The translations under genes and the position numbers were made by a program. This document shows positions 53,213 through 64,000 of a stretch of DNA of 64,000 bases, piece after piece. Origin of the DNA: an uncultured Haliea sp. GTDB lineage: Bacteria > Pseudomonadota > Gammaproteobacteria > Pseudomonadales > Halieaceae. Under the pieces are notes generated by a model. The model was not told the DNA's origin. It saw only the letters and a list, made by a program, of their open reading frames with translations, and ran no database searches. Location: contig CAJXWP010000001.1 of the NCBI GenBank assembly GCA_913062625.1, positions 1 to 64,000 of the forward strand, in the 5' to 3' direction. How positions within the stretch are numbered: the stretch's first letter is position 1; every line of letters starts with the position of its first letter.

Positions 53213-53770
53213 CTAATCATCTATCCGTATTAAATCAACACGCAGGTATTGCCGATCCGCGGTGCGAGCAGCGCTGTAGCCAACAACACGGTAAGCTTTC
53301 TCCGCTTGCAGGGCACCATAAACCCGGTACTGCTGTAAATCTTCTCTGCCATACAGTACTTGCTCGCCAAATACACGATTGGCCCACTGCACGCCTTTGC
53401 CGCAGGCGCGGCCCTTGCACTCGAACAGCACCGTAGCGTCCTTTTCTTTCGTTACAGAGCCCATTAGCTGATCCATCACCGCGGCTGAGGTGAAGCCATC
53501 TACGATCTGCCAGGTATAACTGATCAGCGTTCCAGTCAGACGCTCGCTGTCTTTAAAACGCCATTCTCCGCGCACTTTTTGTATGGCACCAAGCCCTACC
53601 TCGTGGTCGACCACTTGTTGCTCTGAAAATGCAACCTCCTTGACATGGGGGGACTCGCCCAGTTGACTCAACAGCATCTCAAATGTGGGCGCAGCAGCGT
53701 TGGCCATGCCACCGACAAATGGGATAAAACCCATGATCACGATACTCAAAATGTAGCTGAATTTGCTCAC
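53213..53770 (-). CDS. DUF4892-type secreted protein
   Basis: This is a 185-aa exported protein with a signal peptide (ILSIVIMGFIPFVGGMANAAA). The C-terminal half has the conserved LFECKGRACGKGVQWANRVFGEQVLYGREDLQQYRVY, which fits the pseudomonad DUF4892 family as I recall it. Function unknown. Its ATG overlaps the hydrolase stop by one base, so it ends a hydrolase-DUF4892 chain. Confidence 0.82.
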   Translation of the reverse strand: MSKFSYILSIVIMGFIPFVGGMANAAAPTFEMLLSQLGESPHVKEVAFSEQQVVDHEVGLGAIQKVRGEWRFKDSERLTGTLISYTWQIVDGFTSAAVMDQLMGSVTKEKDATVLFECKGRACGKGVQWANRVFGEQVLYGREDLQQYRVYGALQAEKAYRVVGYSAARTADRQYLRVDLIRIDD

Positions 53771-54660
53771 TATAGCGCAGACTCCGTTTTCTTCGTCTCT
53801 AACAAAAAACGCTTCATATATTGCTCTACCTCTGTGACACCAGACTCCATGTGGAAATGGTGCTCGCCTTTAATAGTCTGCACGACGAGGTCGTCGATGC
53901 TCCGCTGGGCAAACGCGACATATTCTGAAGCTTGATCCGCAGTTTCACTCGCCAGCATCAACAACGTTGGCATGTCCAGTGCTTCTAATACTGCCCTAAT
54001 CTGAGCCCCAGTCAACTTAACCGCGGAGGCACCGTGCAATCTTGGGTCCGTTGTCCACGTCATCCCCCCCGAGCAAGCGCGTAAATTACGCTCGACTAGC
54101 AGCTTAGCCGCGGTCTCAGACAAGCCGTTGCGAGTCCTAGAGGCCACTGCCTCCTCTAGGCAGGCGAAAACTTTATTGGCTCGGATGAGCAAGCGCGGCT
54201 TATCCTCTAGCGCCTTGCGCATCTGAACAGGAAAAGCGCTCTCCTCAATCGGTTGCGGGGTCACCGCATCCAGCAGTACTAGATGGCGCACTCTTTCAGG
54301 ATAAACGCTGGCGAGCAATGTAGCGATAATAGCACCGCGAGAATGCCCCACAAGATCGAATGTATCCCAACCCAGCGCTTTCACTATGCCCAGAATTTCG
54401 GGCAGATCATCCCATATCTGGTAGCTGGCGTCTGTCGAGCGATGAGCACTTTGGCCATGACCGGTAAGATCCAGAGCAACAACGTGAAAATCGGTCAGCA
54501 GCGGCGCCAGCTGAGAGAAGCTGGCGGCATTATCCAGCCACCCATGAAGCGCGAGCAGCGGCCTCCCACTTGGCTCGCCCCACGATAGGCCCGCCAACGT
54601 AAGCCCGTTAATCTGCCATTCCATTGGCACTGAAGGTCGAAGAGCAGCAATCTTAGACAT
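53770..54660 (-). CDS. Alpha/beta hydrolase
   Basis: This is a 296-aa hydrolase. It has LLALHGWLDNAASFSQLAPLL (oxyanion region), the nucleophile elbow VGHSRGAI and a His near the C-terminus (KGEHHFHME). The substrate cannot be inferred. It is linked by one-base overlaps (TAATG-type) to sixA upstream and the DUF4892 gene downstream. Confidence 0.85.
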   Translation of the reverse strand: MSKIAALRPSVPMEWQINGLTLAGLSWGEPSGRPLLALHGWLDNAASFSQLAPLLTDFHVVALDLTGHGQSAHRSTDASYQIWDDLPEILGIVKALGWDTFDLVGHSRGAIIATLLASVYPERVRHLVLLDAVTPQPIEESAFPVQMRKALEDKPRLLIRANKVFACLEEAVASRTRNGLSETAAKLLVERNLRACSGGMTWTTDPRLHGASAVKLTGAQIRAVLEALDMPTLLMLASETADQASEYVAFAQRSIDDLVVQTIKGEHHFHMESGVTEVEQYMKRFLLETKKTESAL

Positions 54661-55151
54661 TAAATACCCTCCTCATAAGTCGGCGGCAAAGCCCAAAACA
54701 GCAGTTTTGCGCCCCCCCGTGAGACCCTATCCAGCGACATCGTTATCAAACCGCCGGGGGTGAGAAACGGCATGCTCTCCAGTCCACCGAGATAGTGATC
54801 CACAACTCTCGACACCAGCGGCTGGTGTGACACTAGCACTATGTGCTCCTGAACGCCGTCAGCGCAGATAGCAGCATCCACAGCAGGAACATCACTATCT
54901 GGGCGTAAGGCCGACTCGACAGCCACTGTACACGGCCCAAAAACAGCGGCAATAATCTTCGCAGTCTGTATCGTTCGTACCCAAGGACTGTGCAGTATCC
55001 TTTGCGGGGGAGTGATGCCCCTGGCGTTGCAGGCCGTGCGAAACTGGACACAGCCCGCGCTGACATCATCGCGTCCCATACTGGTCAATTGGCGCAGTCG
55101 ATCATTGGCTCCGCACTCAGCCTCGCCGTGCCGCCATACCGTCACTATCAT
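54660..55151 (-). CDS. sixA: Phosphohistidine phosphatase SixA
   Basis: This is a 163-aa histidine-phosphatase-superfamily enzyme that removes phosphate from phosphohistidine proteins. The catalytic RHGEAE is at the start, SPWVRTIQTAKII contains the second phosphate-binding Arg, and LVSHQPLVSRVVDHYLGG holds the second His. It is 37 bp downstream of htpG and starts the coupled sixA-hydrolase-DUF4892 chain. Confidence 0.9.
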   Translation of the reverse strand: MIVTVWRHGEAECGANDRLRQLTSMGRDDVSAGCVQFRTACNARGITPPQRILHSPWVRTIQTAKIIAAVFGPCTVAVESALRPDSDVPAVDAAICADGVQEHIVLVSHQPLVSRVVDHYLGGLESMPFLTPGGLITMSLDRVSRGGAKLLFWALPPTYEEGI

Positions 55152-55188
55152 CGTGCTGCGAATCTCGCGTCTGGACTACGGCTGACGT

Positions 55189-57108
55189 TCAGACCTGTCT
55201 CATTTCCACCAAAAGCTTATTCATCCGAGACACATAATCTGCGGGGTCGTCTAGCTGGCCGCCCTCCACAAGAGTAGCCTGGTCGAATATAATGTTCGCC
55301 AGACTCTCGAAACGATCTTCGTCAGGCTCCTGATCGAGCATTTCTGCCAGCGGATGCGCGGGGTTGATTTCCAGTATTGGCTTGCTCTCCGGCATTTCCT
55401 GACCCGCAGCCTCCATAATACGACGCATCTGGGAACCCATATCAAAATCCCCTACCACGAGACACGCTGCTGAGTCGGTGAGACGAGCCGTCGCCCGCAC
55501 CTCACTGACCCGGTTTTCGAGCACTTTAGAGACACGCTCTACCAGTGCCTCTGATTCTTTGGTGAGCGTTTCCTGAGCTTCCTTCTCTTCCTCTGAATCT
55601 CCGGCCAGCTCTAGCGCACCGCGCGCAACATCTTGAAATTGCTTGCCATCAAATTCGCGCAAGTGATTCATCAGCCAGTCATCAACGCGATCCGACAGCA
55701 GCAATACTTCGATGCCCTTTTTTCGAAAGACCTCCAGATGAGGACTTTTCTTAGCCGTATTGAAATTCTCAGCAACGACATAATAAATTTTGTCCTGCTT
55801 TTCCTGCATACGTGCTACATAGTCTTCTAGGGACTGGTCCTGCTCTTCCAGGTCTGTATGGGTTGTGCTAAACCGCAGCAGCTTGGCAATTTTCACCTGA
55901 TTGGTCGTGTCCTCCGCGGGTCCCTCTTTCAAAACGGTACCAAAATGCTTCCAAAACGTGGCGTAATCGTTTCCTTTTTTCGCCTTTGCCATTTTGGCCA
56001 GCATATCCAAGACCCGCTTGGTAAGGGCATTACGCATACTCTCAACAGCAGGATCCTGTTGCAGAATTTCACGCGACACGTTCAAAGATAAATCGTTGGA
56101 GTCTACAACGCCTTTGATAAATCGCAGGTACAGCGGCAAAAACTGTTCTGCATCATCCATAATAAACGTTCGTTGCACATACAGCTTAAGTCCGCGCGAC
56201 ATTTCGCGATTCCACAGATCAAACGGCGCTTTTGCAGGGATATAGAGCAGGCTAGTATATTCAAGCTTGCCCTCAACCTTGTTGTGACTCCAAGTCAGCG
56301 GGTCTTCATAGTCGTGAGAGACGTGCTTGTAAAACGCTTTATACTCGTCACTCTTCACCTCTGTGCGCCCACGCATCCAAAGCGCACTCGCCTCATTGAC
56401 TGCCTCGAGCTCGATCTCGGTATCGCTGACAGCATCGCCGTCCTCAGACGGTGGCGCAGGTGGTTTTAACATCATCACGGGCACTGAAATATGGTCTGAA
56501 TATTTCTTGATCACACTGCGTACACGAAAGTCGTCCGCGAATTCTTCGCAATCCTTTTTCAAAAACAGAGTGATACTAGTGCCGCGTGCTTCTCTGACTT
56601 TGGACTCTATAGAAAATTCTGCCTCGCCACAGGATTCCCACAACACCCCGGCATCAGCAGACTCGCCAGCTTTACGCGTATGCACCTGAACTCGGTCAGC
56701 AACAATGAAGCCAGAATAGAAACCAACGCCGAACTGGCCAATTAACTGAGAATCTTTACGTTCATCGCCGGTGAGGCTTTCTAAAAAGGAAGCGGTACCA
56801 GACTTGGCAATGGTGCCCAGATTTTCAATCACCTCATCTCGATTCATGCCGACGCCGTTATCACTGATGGTGATAGTGTTGGCCTCTTTATCAAGATCTA
56901 CCTGTATTGAATAGTCTCCCTGCCCTTCCAGCAATGAATCGTCGGCGAGCGCGGCAAAACGCAGCTTGTCGATGGCGTCACTCGCGTTGGATATTAACTC
57001 GCGCATAAAGATCTCCTTGTTGCTATACAAGGAATGGATCATAAGATGGAGTAATTGCTTCGCTTCTGTCTGGAAGCCAAGTGTCTCTTTTTTCACATCA
57101 GCAGTCAT
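55189..57108 (-). CDS. htpG: HtpG, Hsp90-family chaperone
   Basis: This is a 639-aa ATP-dependent chaperone. The GHKL ATPase domain shows [47 protein letters not shown] and [18 protein letters not shown]. The middle domain includes [15 protein letters not shown] and [10 protein letters not shown]. Length and order match E. coli HtpG. A consensus sigma32 promoter lies upstream at 57161-57189, so it should be heat-induced. The sixA chain follows. Confidence 0.97.
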   Translation of the reverse strand: MTADVKKETLGFQTEAKQLLHLMIHSLYSNKEIFMRELISNASDAIDKLRFAALADDSLLEGQGDYSIQVDLDKEANTITISDNGVGMNRDEVIENLGTIAKSGTASFLESLTGDERKDSQLIGQFGVGFYSGFIVADRVQVHTRKAGESADAGVLWESCGEAEFSIESKVREARGTSITLFLKKDCEEFADDFRVRSVIKKYSDHISVPVMMLKPPAPPSEDGDAVSDTEIELEAVNEASALWMRGRTEVKSDEYKAFYKHVSHDYEDPLTWSHNKVEGKLEYTSLLYIPAKAPFDLWNREMSRGLKLYVQRTFIMDDAEQFLPLYLRFIKGVVDSNDLSLNVSREILQQDPAVESMRNALTKRVLDMLAKMAKAKKGNDYATFWKHFGTVLKEGPAEDTTNQVKIAKLLRFSTTHTDLEEQDQSLEDYVARMQEKQDKIYYVVAENFNTAKKSPHLEVFRKKGIEVLLLSDRVDDWLMNHLREFDGKQFQDVARGALELAGDSEEEKEAQETLTKESEALVERVSKVLENRVSEVRATARLTDSAACLVVGDFDMGSQMRRIMEAAGQEMPESKPILEINPAHPLAEMLDQEPDEDRFESLANIIFDQATLVEGGQLDDPADYVSRMNKLLVEMRQV

Positions 57109-57160
57109 AGTAACCTCGTTTCTAAGATGTTGATTTAACGGAATATGTACACTGGTTTGG

Positions 57161-57189
57161 ATATGGGGGTAGGTCGGGTTTATTTCAAG
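57161..57189 (-). promoter_or_regulatory. Sigma32 heat-shock promoter of htpG
   Basis: Read on the minus strand, -35 CTTGAAA (57183-57189) and -10 CCCCATAT (57161-57168) match the E. coli sigma32 consensus exactly and are separated by 14 bp. The transcription start would be near 57155, about 47 bp before the htpG ATG. This agrees with htpG being a classic sigma32 target. Confidence 0.9.
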
Positions 57190-57391
57190 AGAGGCATTGC
57201 AATCGATTGCATGCTGCGGGACCCTGAGCCCTCAATATGCGCAATCTTTCGAAGCCCGGCGCGCAGCACTGGGAGGCAGAGAGTCTCCATTTTGAGCGGG
57301 GAATATTACGCCTGTGAGCACCGAATTCGCGGCACAAAAAAGAGCTCGTCTTGCAACCAGCCCTTGATCTCATCATCAGACAAATAACGGC

Positions 57392-58264
57392 TTACCAGCC
57401 GGTAATCTCGGCCAGGGCAGTCCCAATTTCTGCCAAACTGCGAACGGTCTTAACCCCGGCATCTTCGAGGGCTGCAAACTTCTCATCTGCCGTACCCTTG
57501 CCACCCGAAATGATCGCACCAGCGTGGCCCATGCGCTTACCTATAGGCGCCGTCACCCCGGCAATATAAGAGACCACCGGCTTTGTCACGTTTGCCTTAA
57601 TGTAGGCTGCAGCCTCTTCTTCTGCCGAACCGCCAATTTCGCCGATCATCACAATCGCCTCGGTAGCAGGATCATTCTGGAACATTTCGAGAATATCGAT
57701 AAAGTTAGATCCCGGAATCGGGTCCCCGCCGATACCGACACAGGTAGACTGCCCAAAGCCGGCATCCGTGGTCTGCTTGACTGCTTCATACGTCAAAGTG
57801 CCAGAGCGAGACACGATACCCACCTTCCCAGGCAGATGAATATGGCCGGGCATAATGCCAATCTTGCACTGGCCGGGAGTGATCACGCCAGGACAATTGG
57901 GTCCGATCAGGCGCACACCCAGTTCATCGCACTTTACTTTGGCTTGAAGCATGTCTAGCGTTGCAATGCCCTCGGTAATGCAGACGATCAGCTCGATTCC
58001 ACTGTTGGCTGCCTCGAGAATTGAGTCTTTACAAAATGGTGCTGGCACGTAAATAACTGAAGCCTGCGCACCCGTTGCAGCTACCGCCTCTGCTACCGTG
58101 TTAAAGACTGGCAGTCCCAAATGCTCTTGACCGCCCTTTCCGGGGGTAACGCCTCCGACCATCTTAGTGCCATACGCAATCGCCTGCTCAGAGTGAAACG
58201 TTCCTTGCGAACCGGTAAAACCCTGACAAATGACTTTGGTATTTTTGTCGATAAGAATGCTCAT
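57392..58264 (-). CDS. sucD: Succinyl-CoA synthetase alpha subunit
   Basis: This is a 290-aa subunit that carries the phosphohistidine intermediate and CoA site. It has [42 protein letters not shown] and the active-site [26 protein letters not shown]. Together with SucC it makes ATP or GTP from succinyl-CoA. Its ATG overlaps the sucC stop by four bases. Confidence 0.97.
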   Translation of the reverse strand: MSILIDKNTKVICQGFTGSQGTFHSEQAIAYGTKMVGGVTPGKGGQEHLGLPVFNTVAEAVAATGAQASVIYVPAPFCKDSILEAANSGIELIVCITEGIATLDMLQAKVKCDELGVRLIGPNCPGVITPGQCKIGIMPGHIHLPGKVGIVSRSGTLTYEAVKQTTDAGFGQSTCVGIGGDPIPGSNFIDILEMFQNDPATEAIVMIGEIGGSAEEEAAAYIKANVTKPVVSYIAGVTAPIGKRMGHAGAIISGGKGTADEKFAALEDAGVKTVRSLAEIGTALAEITGW

Positions 58265-59433
58265 TTGGCTGCTCCTCCCGCTGCTTTAACTGCCTGCTGG
58301 GCAGCGTCCGTGAGGCTGGTGGCGGCGATAATGTTCAATCCACTCTCGGCCAAAACCTGTCGCCCTAATTCGGCATTGTTGCCCTCTAATCGGACGACTA
58401 CGGGCACCTGCACGCCAATTTCTTCTACCGCACCGATGACGCCCTCAGCAATCAGGTCGCAGCGCACAATACCGCCGAAGATATTAATAAGTACTGCCTT
58501 TACCTTGTCGTCAGACAAAATGATCTTAAACGCCTCCGACACGCGCTCCTTCGTGGCACCGCCGCCAACATCCAAAAAGTTAGCCGGAAACCCGCCATGT
58601 AAAGCCACAATATCCATGGTTCCCATAGCAAGGCCCGCGCCATTGACCATGCACCCGATATTGCCATCAAGGGCGACGTAGTTTAATTCCCATTTAGCAG
58701 CATGCACTTCGCGCTCGTCTTCCTGGCTGGTATCGTGCATTTCGCGTAATTCAGGCTGGCGATACAGCGCGTTACTATCGACGCCAAGCTTGGCATCTAG
58801 GCAATGCAGGTCACCCTGCTCGGTTATCACCAAAGGATTAATCTCAATCAGCGCCAAATCTTTATCGACAAACAACTGGGCCAAACCCATAAAAATTTTC
58901 ACGAACTGCTTGATCTGCTCTCCCGACAATCCCAACTTAAAGGCCAACTCTCGCCCCTGATAGGGCTGCGCACCTGTTAACGGGTCAATGGTGGTGCGCA
59001 ATATCTTTTCCGGAGACTCTTCCGCGACTTTCTCAATCTCAACACCACCTTCGGTAGACGCCATAAAAACAATACGACGTGAAGAGCGGTCGACGACCGC
59101 ACCCAGATATAACTCGTCAGCAATATCTGTGCAGGTTTCTACCAGAATTTTGCTTACGGGTTGTCCCGCTTCATCCGTCTGGTAGGTTACCAGTCTCTTG
59201 CCCAGCCACTGCTTGGCAAAAGCCTCGATCTCAGCTTTCGTGTTGACCAGTTTGACACCCCCAGCCTTGCCACGTCCCCCAGCATGCACCTGAGCTTTGA
59301 CAACCCACATGTCGCCACCGATTTTATCCGCTGCCGCCATCGCCTCTTCTGGGGTGTCTACTGCGTATCCCTTGGATACTGGCAACCCATACTCGGCAAA
59401 CAACTGCTTACCCTGATACTCGTGAAGATTCAT
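58261..59433 (-). CDS. sucC: Succinyl-CoA synthetase beta subunit
   Basis: This is a 390-aa ATP-grasp subunit. It has [60 protein letters not shown] and [11 protein letters not shown]. It overlaps sucD by four bases and lies 133 bp after lpd, with AGGA in front of the ATG. It is the next-to-last gene of the sucAB-lpd-sucCD block. Confidence 0.97.
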   Translation of the reverse strand: MNLHEYQGKQLFAEYGLPVSKGYAVDTPEEAMAAADKIGGDMWVVKAQVHAGGRGKAGGVKLVNTKAEIEAFAKQWLGKRLVTYQTDEAGQPVSKILVETCTDIADELYLGAVVDRSSRRIVFMASTEGGVEIEKVAEESPEKILRTTIDPLTGAQPYQGRELAFKLGLSGEQIKQFVKIFMGLAQLFVDKDLALIEINPLVITEQGDLHCLDAKLGVDSNALYRQPELREMHDTSQEDEREVHAAKWELNYVALDGNIGCMVNGAGLAMGTMDIVALHGGFPANFLDVGGGATKERVSEAFKIILSDDKVKAVLINIFGGIVRCDLIAEGVIGAVEEIGVQVPVVVRLEGNNAELGRQVLAESGLNIIAATSLTDAAQQAVKAAGGAAK

Positions 59434-59566
59434 GTTCTATCCTGTTATCAATTCTTAACTGCCACAAGTTAAGGCTATTCGGCAACTAAACACCTGCCAA
59501 ACGAACCCGCTGAATATCCACGTGCGCCGGTAATTTATTATGTTGTACGCACTCGGACGAATTTTT

Positions 59567-61045
<1,479 letters not shown>

Positions 61046-61082
61046 CTATCACTGCATGTAAAGTAACAAGTGTTCATCATTC

Positions 61083-62315
61083 CTATAGCTGCAGCAGAAT
61101 GCGGGCGGGATCTTCAATAAGATCCTTGATGGCTACCAGAAACTGTACGGCAGTCTTGCCATCTATGAGGCGATGATCATAAGTCAGCGCCAGATACATC
61201 ATGGGCAGAATGACCACCTGGCCATCTACGGCCATTGGACGCTCCTGTATTTTGTGCATGCCCAAAATGCCCGTTTGCGGCGGGTTGAGAATAGGCGTGG
61301 ACAACAAAGAACCAAATACACCCCCGTTAGTTACCGTAAACGTGCCGCCGGTCATGTCCTCAATCGTCAGCTTATTGTCTTTGGCGCGCAGGCCCATATC
61401 CCTTATCGCAGCCTCGATATCGGCCAAGCTCATAAAGTCAGCATCGCGCATGACAGGGACGACCAGTCCGCCCTCAGTCGACACCGCTACACCAATGTCT
61501 TGATAGCCATGATAGACAATATCATTGCCGTCAACAGACGCGTTAACCGCCGGAAACCGTTTCAAGGCTTCGCAGGCCGCTTTCACAAAAAAGCCCATGA
61601 ATCCCAGGCGCGTTCCGTTATGCGTTTTCTCGAATTGATCCTTATACTTTTTACGCAACGCCATGACAGGCGCCATGTTCACCTCGTTAAACGTACTAAG
61701 CATTGCTGTCTCGTGCGTAGCGTTGAGCAACCGCTCCGCTATCCTAGCTCGCATGCGCGTCATAGGCACTCGCCTCTCGACGCGCTCTCCCGACGGACTG
61801 ACTGACGTTGAGTCCTTCTCAATCGTCACAGGAGCTGCGGAAGCAACGGTTTTTGGGGCCAAGTCCATATCACGAGCTTTAATAAATTTGAGAATGTCCT
61901 CCTTGGTAATGCGGCCATTTTTTCCCGTACCCGCAATTGCACTGATATCGAGCTTGTGCTCCTCAACTAACAGCCTTGCGGCCGGTCCAAGCAGTTCTGC
62001 CGAAGCCGTTTCTGAAAGGTCGCTAGTGGTCGCAACCGCTGTAGCTTGAGCGGGCGGAGAAGAAAGCGCTGTTGCTTTTGTTTCACTAACCGTAGCGAGG
62101 AGCTGCTGGCCTTCGATTGTCTGACCTACCACCGCATGGATTTTTGTGATGATGCCATCGACGGGAGCAACCACTTCCAATACCACTTTGTCCGTCTCTA
62201 TTTCAACGATCAGTTCATCCCTCGACACCGCGTCACCTTCAGACTTGTGCCAGGCAGCCACCTCTCCATCCGCGATAGACTCGGGAAAGGCAGGCGCCTT
62301 TATTTCAATAGTCAT
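61083..62315 (-). CDS. sucB: 2-oxoglutarate dehydrogenase E2 (dihydrolipoyl succinyltransferase)
   Basis: This is a 410-aa acyltransferase core subunit. The lipoyl domain has the modified Lys in [12 protein letters not shown] flexible linker and a peripheral subunit-binding domain ([32 protein letters not shown]) follow. The catalytic domain has [44 protein letters not shown] and the active-site [10 protein letters not shown]. Operon order is sucA-sucB-lpd-sucC-sucD. Confidence 0.97.
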   Translation of the reverse strand: MTIEIKAPAFPESIADGEVAAWHKSEGDAVSRDELIVEIETDKVVLEVVAPVDGIITKIHAVVGQTIEGQQLLATVSETKATALSSPPAQATAVATTSDLSETASAELLGPAARLLVEEHKLDISAIAGTGKNGRITKEDILKFIKARDMDLAPKTVASAAPVTIEKDSTSVSPSGERVERRVPMTRMRARIAERLLNATHETAMLSTFNEVNMAPVMALRKKYKDQFEKTHNGTRLGFMGFFVKAACEALKRFPAVNASVDGNDIVYHGYQDIGVAVSTEGGLVVPVMRDADFMSLADIEAAIRDMGLRAKDNKLTIEDMTGGTFTVTNGGVFGSLLSTPILNPPQTGILGMHKIQERPMAVDGQVVILPMMYLALTYDHRLIDGKTAVQFLVAIKDLIEDPARILLQL

Positions 62316-62345
62316 CTCATTTCCTTTAAAAAAACTCGCTTGTTG

Positions 62346-64000
62346 TCAGTAACCCCAAGGCATTTCTCCGAGAGCATCATCAATAAACCGTTCCAGCTGC
62401 TCGATATGCAACGCCATGTATCCGGCCGCAGGAGCGGCTGATGAATCACGCCCTACATAACGCAGATGAACATCGACTTTATGTCGCTGTATCACCCTGC
62501 GCAGGTGATGCTGACTCGCATACCAGGAGCCCTGATTCATCGGCTCTTCCTGACACCACACTGCATCGACAACATTGGGGTATAAATCAGTCAGTATTTG
62601 CAGTAACTCTTGCTCAGGAAAAGGGTACAACTGCTCAAGGCGCAAAATGGCGATATGGTTCAATTGGCGCTCGCGCCTCGCCGCGAGCAAATCATAAAAT
62701 ACTTTGCCACTGCAGAGGATAATGCGCTGAACCTTCGACCTATCCAAGTCGTCTATTTCATCCATCACATTATGAAATCTACCCTCAGCAAGATCCTCTA
62801 TAGTGGAAGTGGCCTCTTTGTGGCGTAGCAGACTTTTCGGCGACATAACCACCAATGGCTTGCGCAGAGGCCGAAGCGCCTGTCGCCTCAGCATGTGGAA
62901 AACCTGCGCTGGTGTGGTCGGAGCGCAGACCTGAATATTGTGCTCTGCACATAACTGCATAAAGCGCTCCAGCCTGGCTGAGGAGTGTTCTGGGCCCTGC
63001 CCTTCATATCCATGCGGCAACAACATGGTGAGCCCGCACAAGCGTGACCACTTGCTCTCACCGCTGGTAATAAACTGATCGATCACCACCTGAGCACCGT
63101 TAGCAAAGTCACCAAACTGGGCTTCCCATATCACGAGACCCTTCGGTGACGTCGTGGCATAGCCATATTCAAACGCAAGCACGGCCTCTTCGGATAACAA
63201 GGAATCGTAAATACTGAACGCTCCCTGCTCTTCGCTGATATGCTGCAAAGGCGTGTAGGCACTGCCATCATTTTGGTTGTGCAACACCGCATGACGATGA
63301 GAAAACGTGCCGCGGCCGACATCCTGCCCGGTCAGCCTGATAGGATATCCCTCTTCCAGCAGTGAGGCATAAGCAAGGTTTTCTGCAAAGCCCCAATTGA
63401 TCGGTGTGGCTCCGGCAGCCATTTTTCGTCGATCTTCGAGAATTTTCGACACCTGACGTTGTAACGGAAAACCATCCGGCGACAGGTTGGTAGCAGTAGC
63501 CAGTGCCTGCAGAGCTAGGATGTCGATACTCGTGTCGCACTGCAACTGCCAGTCATGCCCTAGATAAGGTGACCAATCGACAAACAGAGACGCGTTTGGC
63601 TCCGATACCAAATTGCTCACTAAGGGGGCGCCACGATCCAGAGCCTCTCGATATTTCTCCACCAGGGCTTCGACCTCAGTCTCTGTGATGAGGCCTTCGC
63701 TAACGAGTTTCTGCGCATAAATAGCCTGCGTCGTTTTGTGCTTACTAATGACTTTATACATCAGCGGCTGCGTCACCGAGGGCTCATCCGCTTCATTATG
63801 GCCACGGCGTCGATAGCAAATAAGATCAATAACCACGTCTTTGTTGAATTCAGTGCGATAGTCAACGGCCAATTGAGTCACGAACAGCACCGCTTCTGGG
63901 TCATCGGCATTGACATGGAATATCGGTGCCTGGACCATTTTAGCGACGTCAGTGCAATACTCTGTCGAGCGGGCATCCTCGCGCTCATGGGTCGTAAACC
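62346..64000 (-). CDS. sucA: 2-oxoglutarate dehydrogenase E1, C-terminal part (5' end outside window)
   Basis: This is the thiamine-diphosphate decarboxylase subunit of the 2-oxoglutarate dehydrogenase complex. Only the C-terminal ~550 residues are inside the window. The frame stays open to base 64000, reading ...STEYCTDVAKMVQAPIFHVNADDPEAV, so the Met at 63938 is internal. FHVNADDPEAV, RRRGHNEADEP, GWAFE-like GFAENLAYASLLEEG and GYEGQGPEHSSARLERFMQLC are typical SucA segments. It lies 30 bp before sucB. Confidence 0.96.
   Translation of the reverse strand, partial: FTTHEREDARSTEYCTDVAKMVQAPIFHVNADDPEAVLFVTQLAVDYRTEFNKDVVIDLICYRRRGHNEADEPSVTQPLMYKVISKHKTTQAIYAQKLVSEGLITETEVEALVEKYREALDRGAPLVSNLVSEPNASLFVDWSPYLGHDWQLQCDTSIDILALQALATATNLSPDGFPLQRQVSKILEDRRKMAAGATPINWGFAENLAYASLLEEGYPIRLTGQDVGRGTFSHRHAVLHNQNDGSAYTPLQHISEEQGAFSIYDSLLSEEAVLAFEYGYATTSPKGLVIWEAQFGDFANGAQVVIDQFITSGESKWSRLCGLTMLLPHGYEGQGPEHSSARLERFMQLCAEHNIQVCAPTTPAQVFHMLRRQALRPLRKPLVVMSPKSLLRHKEATSTIEDLAEGRFHNVMDEIDDLDRSKVQRIILCSGKVFYDLLAARRERQLNHIAILRLEQLYPFPEQELLQILTDLYPNVVDAVWCQEEPMNQGSWYASQHHLRRVIQRHKVDVHLRYVGRDSSAAPAAGYMALHIEQLERFIDDALGEMPWGY

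Noticed and set aside
57335-57350. GAGCTC followed by a T-run (minus strand) after sucD as a terminator
   Set aside because: The possible stem (AAGA/TCTT around CGAGC) is only four base pairs, so termination is not supported.

Overview
The window looks like chromosomal DNA of a marine gammaproteobacterium, most likely a Cellvibrionales/Halieaceae (OM60/NOR5-like) relative. The housekeeping genes are gammaproteobacterial (cysB, thrH, pdxB, epmC, yheU, yadGH, sixA, prmB, and a sucAB-lpd-sucCD block). The accessory genes (acyl-CoA mutases, GPH-type transporter, F420-type LLM protein, PQQ dehydrogenase, sulfatase) fit the catabolic style of that group. The taxon is inferred from gene content only. 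I see no insertion sequences, prophage genes, CRISPR arrays or rRNA genes.

Region 1 (1-12368) is an acyl-CoA carbon-assimilation locus built from two convergent operons. The plus-strand operon has ethylmalonyl-CoA mutase (5' end outside the window), a MeaB-type GTPase and a malyl-CoA/beta-methylmalyl-CoA lyase. The minus-strand operon, in transcription order, has a carboxyltransferase, a large biotin carboxylase/biotin carrier protein, methylmalonyl-CoA epimerase, methylmalonyl-CoA mutase and a second MeaB. Together they cover propionyl-CoA to succinyl-CoA plus two late steps of the ethylmalonyl-CoA pathway.

Region 2 (12696-20549) is mostly housekeeping: pabB, thrH, cysB, a 5'-nucleotidase, an AGCS amino-acid:Na+ symporter, a D-cysteine desulfhydrase-like enzyme, yajC (away from secDF) and xthA.

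Region 3 (20717-28750) has a MarR regulator next to a minus-strand series: moaC-moaD-moaE, flavin reductase, Nudix hydrolase, Bcp peroxiredoxin, MBL-fold hydrolase, amidohydrolase, GST-like and SnoaL-like proteins. A divergent LLM (F420-type) oxidoreductase follows. The last four minus-strand genes look like a small catabolic unit.

Region 4 (28751-43497) is the accessory part, rich in envelope proteins: a GPH-type transporter, a lipoprotein PQQ dehydrogenase with a cytochrome c domain that is translationally coupled to a YbfB-type transporter, a TLC/NTT-like carrier, an enoyl-reductase-like MDR protein with a signal peptide, a sulfatase, a fasciclin protein, a seven-bladed NHL-type propeller protein, an outer-membrane transporter-like protein and a ferric-reductase-like membrane protein.

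Region 5 (43853-64000) is conserved core: tRNA-Ser, queF, yadGH, tRNA-Glu/tRNA-Gly behind a near-consensus sigma70 promoter, msrB, pdxB, epmC-tusA, yheU, aroC, prmB, folE, a DUF4892/hydrolase/sixA chain, htpG with a textbook sigma32 promoter, and sucA(partial)-sucB-lpd-sucC-sucD. The succinyl-CoA made in region 1 would enter the TCA cycle at the enzymes encoded here.
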